From Vesta saturnalis (taxonomy: Eukaryota; Arthropoda; Insecta; Coleoptera; Lampyridae): a stretch of DNA of 64,000 bases. The position numbers and the translations under genes are program-made. Under the pieces are notes generated by a model that was given only the letters and a program-made list of their open reading frames with translations, had not been told where the DNA came from and did no database searches. Where the stretch lies: contig JARFJB010000390.1 of the NCBI GenBank assembly GCA_036346205.1, positions 1,985,501-2,049,500 on the forward strand. Direction: 5' to 3'. Positions 13,860 through 25,025 of the stretch are shown here, in pieces (position 1 is the stretch's first letter; every line of letters begins with the position of its first letter).

Positions 13860-14600
13860 TCAATTAACGCCCAGGTTAGGAGATCTAGGAGCTTCACATT
13901 TGGGTAACACGCACCTCTTACTACACACACTACGGGAGGATTTTTTGAAACCCAACTGGGTTCCAAAGGGGGATTAGTTGTTTAAACAATGTGATATCGT
14001 AATACCGTTAAGCCCAGAAACATGAAAATTGATATTAGATATTCGTTATGAAATAAAGAAACATATTTTGATGTTTCCCTGAAATCATCTTCTACCAGGT
14101 AGGAACGGGAAGGATGAACAAGAAAACAAATTAATTTTTCTTAACCAAGTATACCGAGTGGAGTATCGCAAAGATTAAAAATAGTTTACAAAAACAAAGG
14201 AAAGGCAATTTAGGAGTTGAAAGTTCAAAATACTGTAAAATATCATGTTGGATATCCAACTAAGCAACATTTTACAACCAAAATGAAGATCCTTATGGAT
14301 TTTGGGAATTCAGTTCAGGAAAGTGCTAAGTGAGAGGAAATGGGGTGAAATGGGTATTGTTGGGCTCATTGAGGCTTATAGCAAAAGCATCTTAGATCTC
14401 TTCGAAATTCAAATTAAACATGATTTTGAGATCATGTTTAGAAGGTGTTTCAAAACCAATGTGAAAGGGTGAGAAACAGGAGTTAAAATTCAACGCCCAG
14501 GTCATACCGTTAGACCTAGAAACTTCAACATGTTGCGAAGTATGGATATTTTGCTAGTTAAATATTAAATTTATATTATAGGTGTTTAAACAATAGTGAG
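13860..14600. repeat. Weak internal direct repeat of unknown type
   Basis: The block ACGCCCAGGT...GTTTAAACAATGTG...ACCGTTAAGCCCAGAAAC (13865-14030) is echoed by ACGCCCAGGTCATACCGTTAGACCTAGAAAC...GTTTAAACAATAGTG (14490-14600). The similarity is patchy, with the motifs partly reordered, and no coding potential is visible. It could be a decayed dispersed repeat. Confidence 0.35.
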
Positions 14601-14756
14601 TGTGATTGGTGGAAAATTGATTTGTTTACAATTTAAAACTTAGCACCGACTACTTCCTGTTTACTATTTACAAGACAAAAATTTTGACGTTTCTGGATAG
14701 ATAATTGAAGCACGTTCGTTGTAATCTAATACGCCTAACCTTTCAATCAATAAAGT

Positions 14757-16616
14757 ATACAGGGTGGCCAAAAAAGGAGGGGTGGAAGATTGTACAAAGA
14801 CGAAACAAGTTGGAGAAATGAATTTTGGACCACGGGTAGATATCAATACTACATTTTAAAAATATTTTTCATACACCCTGTATCATGTTGGAGCAAACTA
14901 AACCTATATTCTTCTAAATGCAACACCCTGTATGTTATTACATTTTTCATTTGATACCGAACTGTATGAGTCTATTTTCTTTGGTTTTAGAGATATTCAG
15001 TTGGGGGTCGCCGCCACTGATTTTTGGTGGTCCTGTGGTACTTTGAAATGTCTTAATTTTCAGATTTTCTATTTAATAATATACAGGGCGTGTCAATGGT
15101 AAAAACAACTTTTTTTTAATTTTTTTAAATGGCACCCCCATGATGCTAGTGTCATTCGATGCTTTGTTTGATATTCTTTCTTTTCCATCAAGCGTGTCTT
15201 ACACTTAAAATTAATAATTTTCAAAATATTTTCAGCTTATTTGTAAAATTGCGAGTATAATACAAACCGACTGAAAATAGAGATATTAAGTTGGCCATGG
15301 GATTGCAGTTGCTTACTAAAAATACTTTTGCTTCTACGCAAATTTAAACCAGTCCTTAGTAAAATCTCTGAAGTACTCAATTTGAGTGTGTTCAGATCAG
15401 TGATTTAATTTTTTACGTCTTTTGTAAATGTAAACGTATAAAGGTGGTCATGGAATTGTAGTTTCATGCTAAAGAATGTTTCAATCAAGTTGTATTAATT
15501 TATAATAGAAAATTGGGCGTTTTTTTCATGCTAAATTATTCTAAATTTACCAAAATTTTTTTAACAAAATCGGTGCATACTCGATCATTTAATAAGAAAT
15601 TGATTTTTGATTTTTTTTTTGTCACTTTATTCTTGTTTTAGTGTAATTTATATTTGTTAATTTTATTACACAGTATTTCACATAAAAATAATACATACAG
15701 CTATTTTCACAAGCCTAATTTACTAAAAACAATGCACAATTAATTTACAATATTAAAGAAAATTTGGTAATGCCAATAGATAAAAAACAAATTGAAATAC
15801 TTTCTAAGATTCGAATTTTTAAGAGTATCTCAAAACTTTGTAAGTGATAGATACTTAAGAACGCCAAAGTTTCTTTTATAGACTAATACTTGATTAAAAA
15901 ATTATTTAGTATGAAACGACAATTCCATGACCATCTTTATACGTTTACATCTACAAAAAGGCGTAAAAAATGAAATCGTTGATCTGAACATAATCAAATT
16001 GAGTACTTCTGAAATTTTACTGGTTTAAAATGGCCTAGAAACAAGAGTGTTTTATGCATTAATTTTGTTTAAAAATGTCTGTTAAATTTAAAATAATTCA
16101 CTAAATCAAATTGTAATTGTTATATTAACTCCTGTTTTTACTTGAAACATTATTTTACTGAGAAACTACAATCCCGTGGCCAACGTAATACTTCTATTTA
16201 CAGTCTCTTTGTACTACAATCGCAATTTTACAAAGAAACTGAAAATATTTTGAAAATTATTAATTTTAGGTATAAGGCGTGCTTGATGAAAAAGAAAGAA
16301 TATCAAACAAAGCATCGAATGATACGAACATCAGGGGGGTGCCATTAAAAAAAAGTTGCTTTTACACAGTGACACGCCCTGTACATTATTAAAAATTGAA
16401 GCGTATTTTATGGGCTTTCCAAAAATGTAATAATATACAGGGTGTTTCACAATACAAGTTTAGTTTGCTCCAACAACATGAAACACCCTGTATGATTAAA
16501 AATCTTTTTAAAATGTAGTATCTATTGATATCTACCCGTGGTCCAAAAATAATTTCTCTAACTTGCTTCGTCTTTGTAGAATCCTCCACCCCCTCCTCGT
16601 TTGGCCACCCTATATA
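14757..16616. mobile_element. Whole-length palindromic (fold-back) element with mariner-like ends
   Basis: Begins TACAGGGTGGCCAAA and ends TTTGGCCACCCTATA. The two halves are reverse complements, with substitutions and indels, from the ends to about 15480/15890, leaving only a few hundred bases in the centre. Matched landmarks are the GGACCACGGGTAGATATCAA block with its reverse at 16530-16550, GCCACCCCC with GGGGGGTGCC, and GTGGTCATGGAATTGTAG with its reverse near 15920. Internal TACAGGG/CACCCTGTA motifs recur inside each arm. There is no transposase, so it could move only with help from a related enzyme. Confidence 0.85.
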
Positions 16617-17760
16617 AGTTATCATATCTATTTTAGTTTACCAAACCTACTGTAGCTGTTTTTGAAACGTATTACACCATGGTTGATCCTGGTTTCAGGT
16701 CTGACAGTGAACAAATTTGTCTTAATAAATTAAACACGTTTCTTCTAAACCGAAAGAGGAACAATATAAATTGTCGTAATAAACAAAATAGACGAATGAA
16801 ATAATTTGGAGCGACACGAGCAGTAAAAACTATTAGTGCGTCAATCAAGACATTATCAGGAAGCCTCTAAAAATAATCATTCCGTCTTTTTCAATTTTGA
16901 TTTTCAAGCGGTATTCTTTACACCTAAACGTCCTACTAATATTTAATATTTGAGGATACTTATGTTCAATTTTACAGTACATGACCTAGGTAAACTAGCA
17001 GTGCACATCAATTTGTGAGATTAGACCAATCGAGACCGCGGAATCAATGAGATTTCTACTTGCATTTTCGTTTACGTTAACTTGTATAATGAGAGACACG
17101 TGCGAATTATGTCCAATGGGTGCGGCGTACTAATGACAAATTTTTTATTTTATGTTGCTCCACTTACTAACCACTAATGTTTCGTTAGAATTAATTGACC
17201 ACAACTTTTTTGTTTGGAAAAAATTCGTATCTTAATTCAAGCTCGATGGAGATTCGGTAAGGAAATATACCGAAATTGCTCCTTACCGTAAACTACGATA
17301 AATTTTTTAATGATAACTTACTGTTGCTATTGACGATGAGAGATTTTCAACAGTAGTATATAAAGTGTATAAATTTGCACGAATGCAAAGCAGGAGTGCA
17401 AGTTTTTCAAGCAACAAGCTGGAATACCTCCTTAGCCAGTTTTATCGAACCAAAGGAACTATGCACGAAATATATTCTACTTGACTACTGATTAAATTTA
17501 ATAAAGAAGACGGTAAAGAACTAACCTTGTCTGTGGAGTACATTATAATATCTGTATATTTAATTTTAATAAATAATTAACTTTTTGTATTTATTTGTTG
17601 TAGTTATCTGCTTTTTTTTTATTAATAACACGAAAACGATAAGTGTTATGTAACACTTATCGGTTAATTGAAAAGTGATCGGTTTTTGAAATTTGTGTTG
17701 TTTCATTGGTTAATGGGTTAGGTTCACATACGTATGCAATAGTTACTTCTATTCTCGCTA
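16617..17760. other. Unannotated stretch
   Basis: No domain, repeat or RNA gene recognised. The flanking structures are the palindromic element to the left and the presumed 5' region of the Jockey element to the right. Confidence 0.5.
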
Positions 17761-17954
17761 GAGCATGAACTAATTCCGAAAAATTTCTTAATGAATTCTG
17801 TGAGTTTTAGCCGAATATCGCACGTACAACCATCACGGGCTTTTTCTGTGACGAGATTTCTGCTGAACGGACGTACAGATAGAGAACTCACAGAATTAAT
17901 TCGTGCGCGCTCTCCGAGCAATCCTCTTAAATTTTTCCTCAGCGATCCGGGTTT

Positions 17955-19363
17955 GTGTTGTTTTCACCACGCAAATCCGGTTTCAGCAAGAGTGAAAACG
18001 ACAGCGATTCAGACTGCGACATGGCTATAACAATGGTAGAAGCACTTAAACTACAAAATAGTGCACTCGAACTTCGAATAGAAAGCCAAAACTCCACGGC
18101 TCGCCTTCAAGAGATGCACATAAAGCAATTAGAAAAAGACGTATGCGATTTGAAGCAAACAATAGAACACCTAACACTTCAGATTCAAATCCAGCAACAA
18201 AACACATCCACGAAGATGGAAACATCCACCACAACACCACACGCCGCGGAACCCGCAGAATCCGAGCCTGATGACCACCCGATAAGAAAAAAAAAAGAAC
18301 CGAAGCGGAAAACCAAGAAAACAAGAACAAAGTACCGCTTCAAACCAGACACCCGAAGACGACACAGTAACTGGCACGGCGGCGCAAGAACAAGAAAGCG
18401 AAGCAGATGCCCCCTCCGATGAAGACAGATTCACACCCGTAACCATAAGAGGCGGCATCAAACGACAAAGGGTCGAAGCGGAAACGCTAAGACCTGACAC
18501 CCCACAAGAGAAGGGAGAACGCATCCCACCAATCATCATACACCACCAAGGCGACTACACAAAAACGGTACAAAAACTAACAGAGCTAAACATCCGCCCA
18601 ACAACAACAAATACAATCAAGGACGGGGTTAAAATAACTCTAAACACCGCCGATGAACACAGGGCGGCTACAACGGCCCTCGACAGCATAGGCGTTCCAT
18701 TCAATATTTACCTGCTGGAAGCAGCCAAGCCAATCAAAGCAGTAATAAAAGAAATCCCACAAGATGACAACATCATCCCGTCAATCGACCAAGACTTAAA
18801 ATCAATGGGCTTCGTTATCCAAAAAATAAACCGAATGAACGCAGGACCGGACAGAAGAAAGACGAGCATGATCCTGGTCCACCTGGAGAGGACAGAGAGG
18901 GCGAAGGATATATTCGAACTACGTACTATAGGGTACCTTAAGATACGAGTGGAAACACCACACAGAAGAAGCGGCATAGGACAATTCTACAATTGCCAAA
19001 GATTCGGGCACACGACGAACGGCTACCACGCACCATCAAGATGTGTGAAATGCGGGGATTCGCATCACACAAATCAATGCACACTAACGAGGGAATCCGG
19101 GAGATCCACAAGATGTTGCAATTGTCAAGGACAACACACGACAAACTACCGGGGGGTGCCCGGCACATCCCATATACGGCAAACCAGACAACCAAAACAA
19201 TACTAACAGACCGTCTATGTCTGGCATACCCCAAACAAGACCCACAGATAACAAAATCACATACGCACAAATAACAGCAAAACAAACGACAATAAACACA
19301 GAGGACGCAGACTTCGCATTAGTCATGAAAATAGTAAGGGCACTACGTGCCGAAAATCTATAA
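17955..19363 (+). pseudogene. Jockey-type LINE ORF1 (Gag-like nucleic-acid-binding protein), two homopolymer frameshifts
   Basis: The ORF1 protein of Jockey-clade retrotransposons binds element RNA. The start used is the ATG at 17955. A coiled-coil-like N-terminus (ALKLQNSALELRIESQ) and a charged linker precede the conserved central domain (IPPIIIH at about 18530; YLLEAAKPIKAVIKEIP at about 18706), then the zinc-knuckle region with CXXCXXXGH/Y and CXXC motifs (CQRFGH, CVKCGDSH, CCNCQGQH at 18990-19150). The reading frame shifts at an A10 run near 18290 and again at a G6 run near 19150; with both it runs to TAA at 19361. GC content is higher than its neighbours. A 13-bp inverted repeat (17794-17806 and 17885-17897) lies upstream. 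No ORF2 (endonuclease/RT) follows, which marks a truncated or deleted copy. The two breaks could be sequencing error. Confidence 0.85.
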
Positions 19364-20753
19364 CACCATACACAACAACAAAACAGACGAAGGTATAAAG
19401 AGACATGTCCCACCGTACCATAACAAATCTATAAAATTGAAAAATTGAATGAATTCTGTATTGAGAAAACATTTCCCGATTTTTATTTTAAGCTGTAGGT
19501 GTATTCGGAAAGATATGAGGATAGTTTGGGCCGTTAGGCTTTGAATATAAAATGAATATTTCGTTTTAAATGTAAAATTTGAAATATTCTGTATGTTCAT
19601 AGACGCTACGGCTTTTCAAATAATGAGAAGAAATAGTACTAAAATTTTAGGTAACAAAATATATTTGCGCCTAAACATAAGAGGAATCTATTAAGTGTTT
19701 ACTTAGTGTTGATATATCACATTTAATGACGCTTATAAAAGACGTCTTAATAACAATTCAGTAACCTAGACAAAAAATAGATACTTTTCTTGAATATACC
19801 ATTTTCGATATTCGTTTTTAATTTCTTCTTTTTTGTAGGTGACGCTGTGCTCGCTGCTCGATTGTATGTATTTAGTTTTGTGGTTAGGTTGGTGTTTTTT
19901 AATATTTATCTTTAACATGGACTTCTTACAAAAGTGCATCGTGTGAATTTAAAGGTTTATTCTTTTGTAGAAGTAATAACAAGAAATTCAAGGTTTTATT
20001 ATTGTAGATGGTGGTTATTTATTGTGCAGTTGAAAGTTGTTGGAATTTGACAGCAAGCAAACATGTTTTTCCAAACCCAGAGAAATTTTTGTTATACAGC
20101 TGAATTCCAAAAATTCGGGAAATATCAAAGATAATTGGCAGTTTTCTATCAATTTTCCATAGTGTGAACATGGTTTATTAAAAATAGGTTAAAATATTTT
20201 GACGGTATGTTTAAAAATAAATTGGTTAAATTTGAACAAATTATATTTTAGAATTGAGTTACAAATTGCACTAGTTGGTATAAATTTAATTACATCGATA
20301 GAAATATTTTTGATGGGTATTGTCAAGTAGACAGATGACAAATAGAAGCGAATTTGCAATTGAAAAATTTTCATTTCCCCTTTTTTTTTAATTCAGCTGT
20401 AATTCAAAGAACATTTTTTTAGTCTCATGATGATTTAATGAAATTATAAATTAGAGCATATGTCAAATACACATTTATTATATTGGATTACTATTAAAAA
20501 GTAATTGTTAACTATTAAACAATAATAATAGTAATTCAATCTGGAATTGAATAATCCACTTTTTACCCGACCAATCAAAATAGTTAGTGAAAGACCAATC
20601 ACAAACGTCTTATACTTCCTTCGTCCCTAAGAGAGGGCGTCACTTTGCACCAAATTTTCCTCGTGAAGATAGTCATCTATTGATTTTATCTAGGTTCAGT
20701 AATTTTTCTTGTCAACAAAATGACTGACTTCATAATTTTGGAACGCGTTTAGT
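19364..20753. other. Mostly unannotated stretch downstream of ORF1
   Basis: AT-rich, without LINE ORF2 similarity. Apart from the THAP-like fragment at 20008 nothing was recognised. Confidence 0.5.
20008..20103 (+). pseudogene. Possible THAP-domain N-terminus, 31 codons
   Basis: Opens right after a ..TTATTATTGTAG sequence that looks like a splice acceptor, and encodes MVVIYCAVESCWN...HVFPNPEKF before TGA. The CX(4)C pair near the start and the FPNPE block resemble the first half of a THAP zinc finger (C2CH), found in P-element transposases and some host DNA-binding proteins. The C-terminal Cys/His pair is not seen. With only 31 codons this may be chance. Confidence 0.25.
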
Positions 20754-21273
20754 ATGTACCACGGGCATAATTGTAGATTATGGCTCTCAGGAATATAAAA
20801 GCCCTCCGCTTCGCGTCGGGCTTTTAACATTCCCTCGAGCCATAATCTTCTGATTATGCCCTTAATACATAAATATCCATTATTTTTTTTTGCCACCATA
20901 ATGTTCTTTATACACCTCCAAATGCGGGCGTAATGTGGTCTTTATAGCACGGAAATGTCATTGATGCTAAGCAGCATGATTGACAGCAAACACATGACAT
21001 GATATATAATAGCAATATCAAAGTATCTTAGTAACAGCAAATTAGCCTACTGTCGACTTTATTTCACTGCATTTGCATTTAAAAACTTGCCGAAAATACT
21101 GAATCTTTTTAATATTTTGTTCCAGTTTCATGGTGCAAAATAAAATAAAGCATTATGTACCACGGCATAATTAGATTATGGCTCTCAGGAATATAAAGCC
21201 CTCCGCTTCGCGTCGGGCTTTTAACATTCCCTCGAGCCATAATCTTCTGATTATGCCCTTAATACATAAATAT
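20754..21273 (-). mobile_element. Hairpin-module repeat, double-ended copy
   Basis: Two copies of a roughly 120-bp hairpin module (20754-20880 and 21155-21273) in the same orientation bracket a 275-bp noncoding core (20881-21154). Each module is a near-perfect long hairpin: outer GGCATAAT/ATTATGCC, middle GATTATGGCTC/GAGCCATAATC, and apical AAGCCC/GGGCTT closing a GACGCGAAGCGGA tip. Single-module copies are at 32360-32750 and 62879-63260 on the opposite strand, and a decayed copy is near 60520. Direct terminal repeats around a short noncoding core could be a miniature terminal-repeat element or the remains of a tandem array. It has no coding domain. Confidence 0.8.
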
Positions 21274-21800
21274 CTATTACATATTTAAGACAGTTAATTA
21301 ACTGCAACGATATTAAAGCTATTACAAGTTAAGCCTTTAATGTATAGGGTTTGGAATTGTAGAAATTGAAGTGGAAGTTTTTTAAAAATCTGTAGTTTAA
21401 ATTACCTTGAAGGTAATATGGCAAGTGTTTTAAATAAATAATTAAGGTAAAACAACAAACTTGATGTAAACTATAATTCTGTATTAAAAGTATTTGTTAA
21501 AGGTGAGTGCATACTGCATAAGATCAACCTGTTGTCATCAAAGGTATTTTTACTTAATTTGGTTTGTCAGCATGTTTATATTTGTAATATCTAATGTATT
21601 ATTTGTATTTCACTTTATTAATACCGGACTTCAAAATGTCGTTTGTTGAATTTTTAATATTAAATAGACTTATTTATTTGTTTTGGATTATTTACAGGTT
21701 TTGGTGTCAGAATTGTCCTACAAGGTCGACCACGTTTACGGTTACGTATAACGAGTTCTACAAAGTTTTCTTCACTGAACTGTGCATTCACGATTGAGAT
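21274..21800. other. Unannotated AT-rich stretch
   Basis: Short random open frames only; no domain or repeat recognised. Confidence 0.5.
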
Positions 21801-22269
21801 GCAACCGGGGCCCTTATTTACAGATGCAAGCGTTTGTTGACACCAGGGTGTTGAAATCTGTGAGGTTTTGAAAAACAGTACATTTGCAAATACTAGCAAA
21901 TTTGGACACTAGAGTGTTGAAACCAGTGAGCTTTCGTAGTGGGTATACATTTACAGATGCTAGCGGATGTTGACACCGATTTTAAATGCGGCATAGCGGC
22001 TGCCGGTTGCTGGTTTGCCAAAAGAGATTGGGGTGATATATGTACAGTTTACGTAAATTAGTATAAAAGCAATTCCACATTAAAATTACTTCATGTCCAG
22101 CAATTTTCATGTTTTTATAGTTTAACTTGGCATCGCATGCTGTCGGCTATCGTCCTCATTCCTTTCGCCATGTTAACGCCGTAAGTAGAAGACCGACACC
22201 TTTGGCCGCCATCTTGGATTTTCTGGGGAAAACCCACCTTTCACTTTTTTATATGCCCACGTGGGGGAT

Positions 22270-22415
22270 CGTATTTTCCACCCCTATGGTTTCTTTTCGG
22301 AAGCCTTTTTCAACCCCTAATTATTTTTGTTTTTACTCGCTCACGTGTAAAACGCGTTTTTCACCCTTATTTTATGGTTTCTTTTCGGAGGCCTTTTTCA
22401 ACCCCTAATTATTCT
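22270..22415. repeat. Short direct repeat
   Basis: GGTTTCTTTTCGGAAGCC followed by TTTTTCAACCCCTAATTATT occurs at about 22288-22330 and again, with one change, at 22376-22416. A 93-codon open frame crosses it but shows no domain. Confidence 0.6.
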
Positions 22416-22694
22416 TTGTTGTATTAAGAGTCTTTTTGACAGCAATTTTTGTACCTGCTCACGTGAGGGACAGATGTAGGGGTTGGTCCTTGGACTTGGG
22501 GTTGGTCTTTACCACACAGCTTTAACCCTAATTAAGGTCCTTTTGGTTGTATTAAGAGCAGCACCCCTGGAGGTTAGGCAAATGCACACGCATACAATGT
22601 TGGAAATTGCATAATTACCCTAATAAGATATCATTATTAAAATTATCGATCCTATTACTTTAAAATGGTCTTATACTATTGGGTACGTTCGGAT

Positions 22695-23000
22695 GATCTT
22701 TAGCTATACGAGAAATTTATTTATACGTTGTATTTCTAATAAGGAGGTTCTTGTAAGACACGTGTAGGGCTTCACAACTTGTTCTCGATCCTTCGCCCCC
22801 TGGATGGAGATGGTATGGGAACCCTAACCTTATAAGACAAGTGTAGAGCTTAGCCCCTATCGTGGCCTCCTTGGTGCAATTGTATGCGGGTTCTAACTTA
22901 ATCTTACAGCTGTAGGCCTTCGCCCCGTCATACAAAATAGTATTCTAATAAGTAGGCCCTAGCCTTGTAAGACAGGACTTGCATCAGAGTCTGCGCCCTA
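22695..23000. repeat. Degenerate tandem repeat, about 75-90 bp units
   Basis: Three to four diverged units with the shared pattern (T)CTAA-CCTTATAAGACAAGTGTAG-GCTTCGCCCC, at about 22735, 22830, 22900 and 22960. GC content is higher than the surroundings. It lies inside the MULE-like element; function unknown. Confidence 0.5.
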
Positions 23001-23089
23001 GCCTCTTTGAGTAAAAATTGATTTTAGCGCCATCTAGTGGCGTATAGACTAATGAACATTTTCTATAATAGAAGTTGATAATGCACACC

Positions 23090-23150
23090 TCTCTCTTGCT
23101 CTATCTTGTTTCTCCCTCCTCCTCTCTCTCTCTTTCGGCTCTTTCTCACA
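23090..23150. repeat. CT-rich microsatellite
   Basis: Pyrimidine tract with CTCCTCCTCTCTCTCTCT and TTTCGGCTC. Confidence 0.8.
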
Positions 23151-23741
23151 CACAAACAAATCAAGTAATTAATTAATCAATCAATCTCAAACAAATCATG
23201 CTCGATCACCAGATCACTCTCAATCAATCAACCGAAATTATGTCTTACAGTTTGCGGAAACCAGATTACAGTTCAAACTGAATACATTAAAGTCTAATTA
23301 AATATGACGTGAAATAAATAATGTCTACCCTAATGCAATGATGCTTTATGTATAGGCAGATTCTCTCTTTCTAAACAGACACCACCTATACATTCGGAAA
23401 ATTATATCTAATTTAAAGTTCATTCGTTTGACTTATCCCGATGACGTCATGTATGCATTAAATCACGAAATGACCGTTGTCTGTAATTTAAAACAAAAAT
23501 TTGAGCACTGATACCAACCTTTCCATAGAACAACTTTCCTTTATTTGCTTATACGTTGATTGAGGTTACTTACGCTCGCCGGTTTGTTTGTTTCCTCGTT
23601 TATTCATTCCTTCTTGGGTTAATATTGTAAAAGATCGGTTCTTTTCAGAACCACATTACTTTCTAGTGTTCATTTAAGGTAAAGATTAATTCGTTTTACA
23701 GAAAGAGATAACATTTATGTTTTCATTTGTAGCACATTAAC

Positions 23742-25025
23742 ATGCCTCGTAGGTCAATTACCGTAGACGAATTGATCCATAACTTAGTCGAATACTTTAA
23801 TAAAGAAAAACAGAACAACGGGCCCTTATCACCATTAACAGCAGTGCATGCAAGGGTTAGTGATGCTTTGAAAATTGACACGAAAACTATTTCTAATGCT
23901 TTACGACGACATCAAAATCAAGAAGAAAACAAGGAAAATGAACCTCAACGAAAAGTCTAAAACAAAAGACATGGATCAACGACAAAAAGTGAAATCCGTA
24001 CTACAATTTACAACATGTATATTAACCATGAACATGTTACATTAGATACGCTCTTAACAAAATTAAAGAAAGAGGTATCGTTGAGTGTAAAAGGACTAGC
24101 CTGTATCACGTTTTGTTGGACATTGGATTTCATTTCAAGCAAACTAACAATAGAAAAGCTCTTTGCGAAAAAACTTCAATAGCATCGATGAGGTTAAAAT
24201 TTTTGAGAAGTTACATCACTTATATGAAACAAGATATCTACAAGCAGTTCGTTTATCTCAACGAAACATGGATATTTGCAAAAGGAAGCAACAAAGAATA
24301 TGGCAAGATTCCAGTTCAAAATGCTTTAAGAATCTTGGTGGGAAGGCAAACGTTATATAGTTCTACATGCTGGAACAGAAGATGGCTTTGTGGAAGGAGC
24401 AGAACTTATATTCTCTACCACAAATAAAAGCAACGATTATCACGATTGTATGAATTCGGAAAACTTTGTTAAATGGTTAACAAATCAACTTTTGCCAAAC
24501 TTAACAAAGCCATCTATAATTATTATGGATAACGCTCCGTACCATTCACAAATTGTCAATCGCCAACCAACTACAAATTGGAAAAAAGAAGAAATTACAG
24601 AGTGGCTTAGGGGAAAAAAAATTACTCATGAAAAAGAAGCATTTAAAACGGAATTACTACATATAGCAAAGCTACATAAGGAAGAGAAACAATATTTGGT
24701 CGATAATATTATTAGAGAACATGGACATGAAATTTTACGCTTGCCTCCTTACCACTGTCAATTTAACCCAATAGAAATGGTATGGGGAATAAGCAAAACT
24801 TATTATGATAAACACATTGGAAGAGATGGTTATGGGGATGATAATGTCAAACAGATGTGGAAAGAAGCATTAGAAACAGTTTCACCTTCAGTTTGGTTAA
24901 AAACGATTAAACATGCAGAAGCTGAAATTCTAAAGTCTTGGGAACAAGAAAAAGTTTATGATGTCGAAGTAAATCCAATTATTATAAATCCAAATGATAA
25001 CACAGATACAGAAGATGAAGTGTAG
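23742..25025 (+). pseudogene. IS630-Tc1-mariner transposase with long D-E spacing, broken
   Basis: The DDE transposase would cut its own inverted ends and join them at TA sites. The N-terminal 72 codons (23742-23960) carry a helix-turn-helix-like region. After a frame break the middle part (24113-24330) holds the first catalytic motif, here VYLNETW (24261-24281), where the family has VYLDETW, so the first Asp has become Asn. The open C-terminal frame 24390-25025 contains DYHDCMN, IIIMDNAPYHS (second Asp) and LRLPPYHCQFNPIE (catalytic Glu). I count 81 residues between that Asp and Glu, which fits the DD82E group (called Sailor, as I recall). It ends in acidic NPNDNTDTEDEV. At least two frameshifts plus D-to-N make it inactive. 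Confidence 0.75.

Noticed and set aside
14664..14846. Short frames at both ends of the palindrome (also 16389-16625)
   Set aside because: They are mirror products of the inverted arms, not separate genes.
18046..19413. Minus-strand frames over the Jockey ORF1
   Set aside because: Antisense shadows of a GC-richer coding region; the plus strand carries the conserved motifs.
20754..21273. Hammerhead ribozyme in the hairpin module
   Set aside because: No CTGATGA...GAAA core on either strand.
20754..21273. Coding sequence across the hairpin module (frames reading GIIRRLWLEGMLKARREAEGF)
   Set aside because: The frame arises from the palindromic sequence itself and runs into different, unrelated sequence in each copy.
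22127..22408. 93-codon plus-strand frame
   Set aside because: It crosses a direct repeat and has no recognisable domain.
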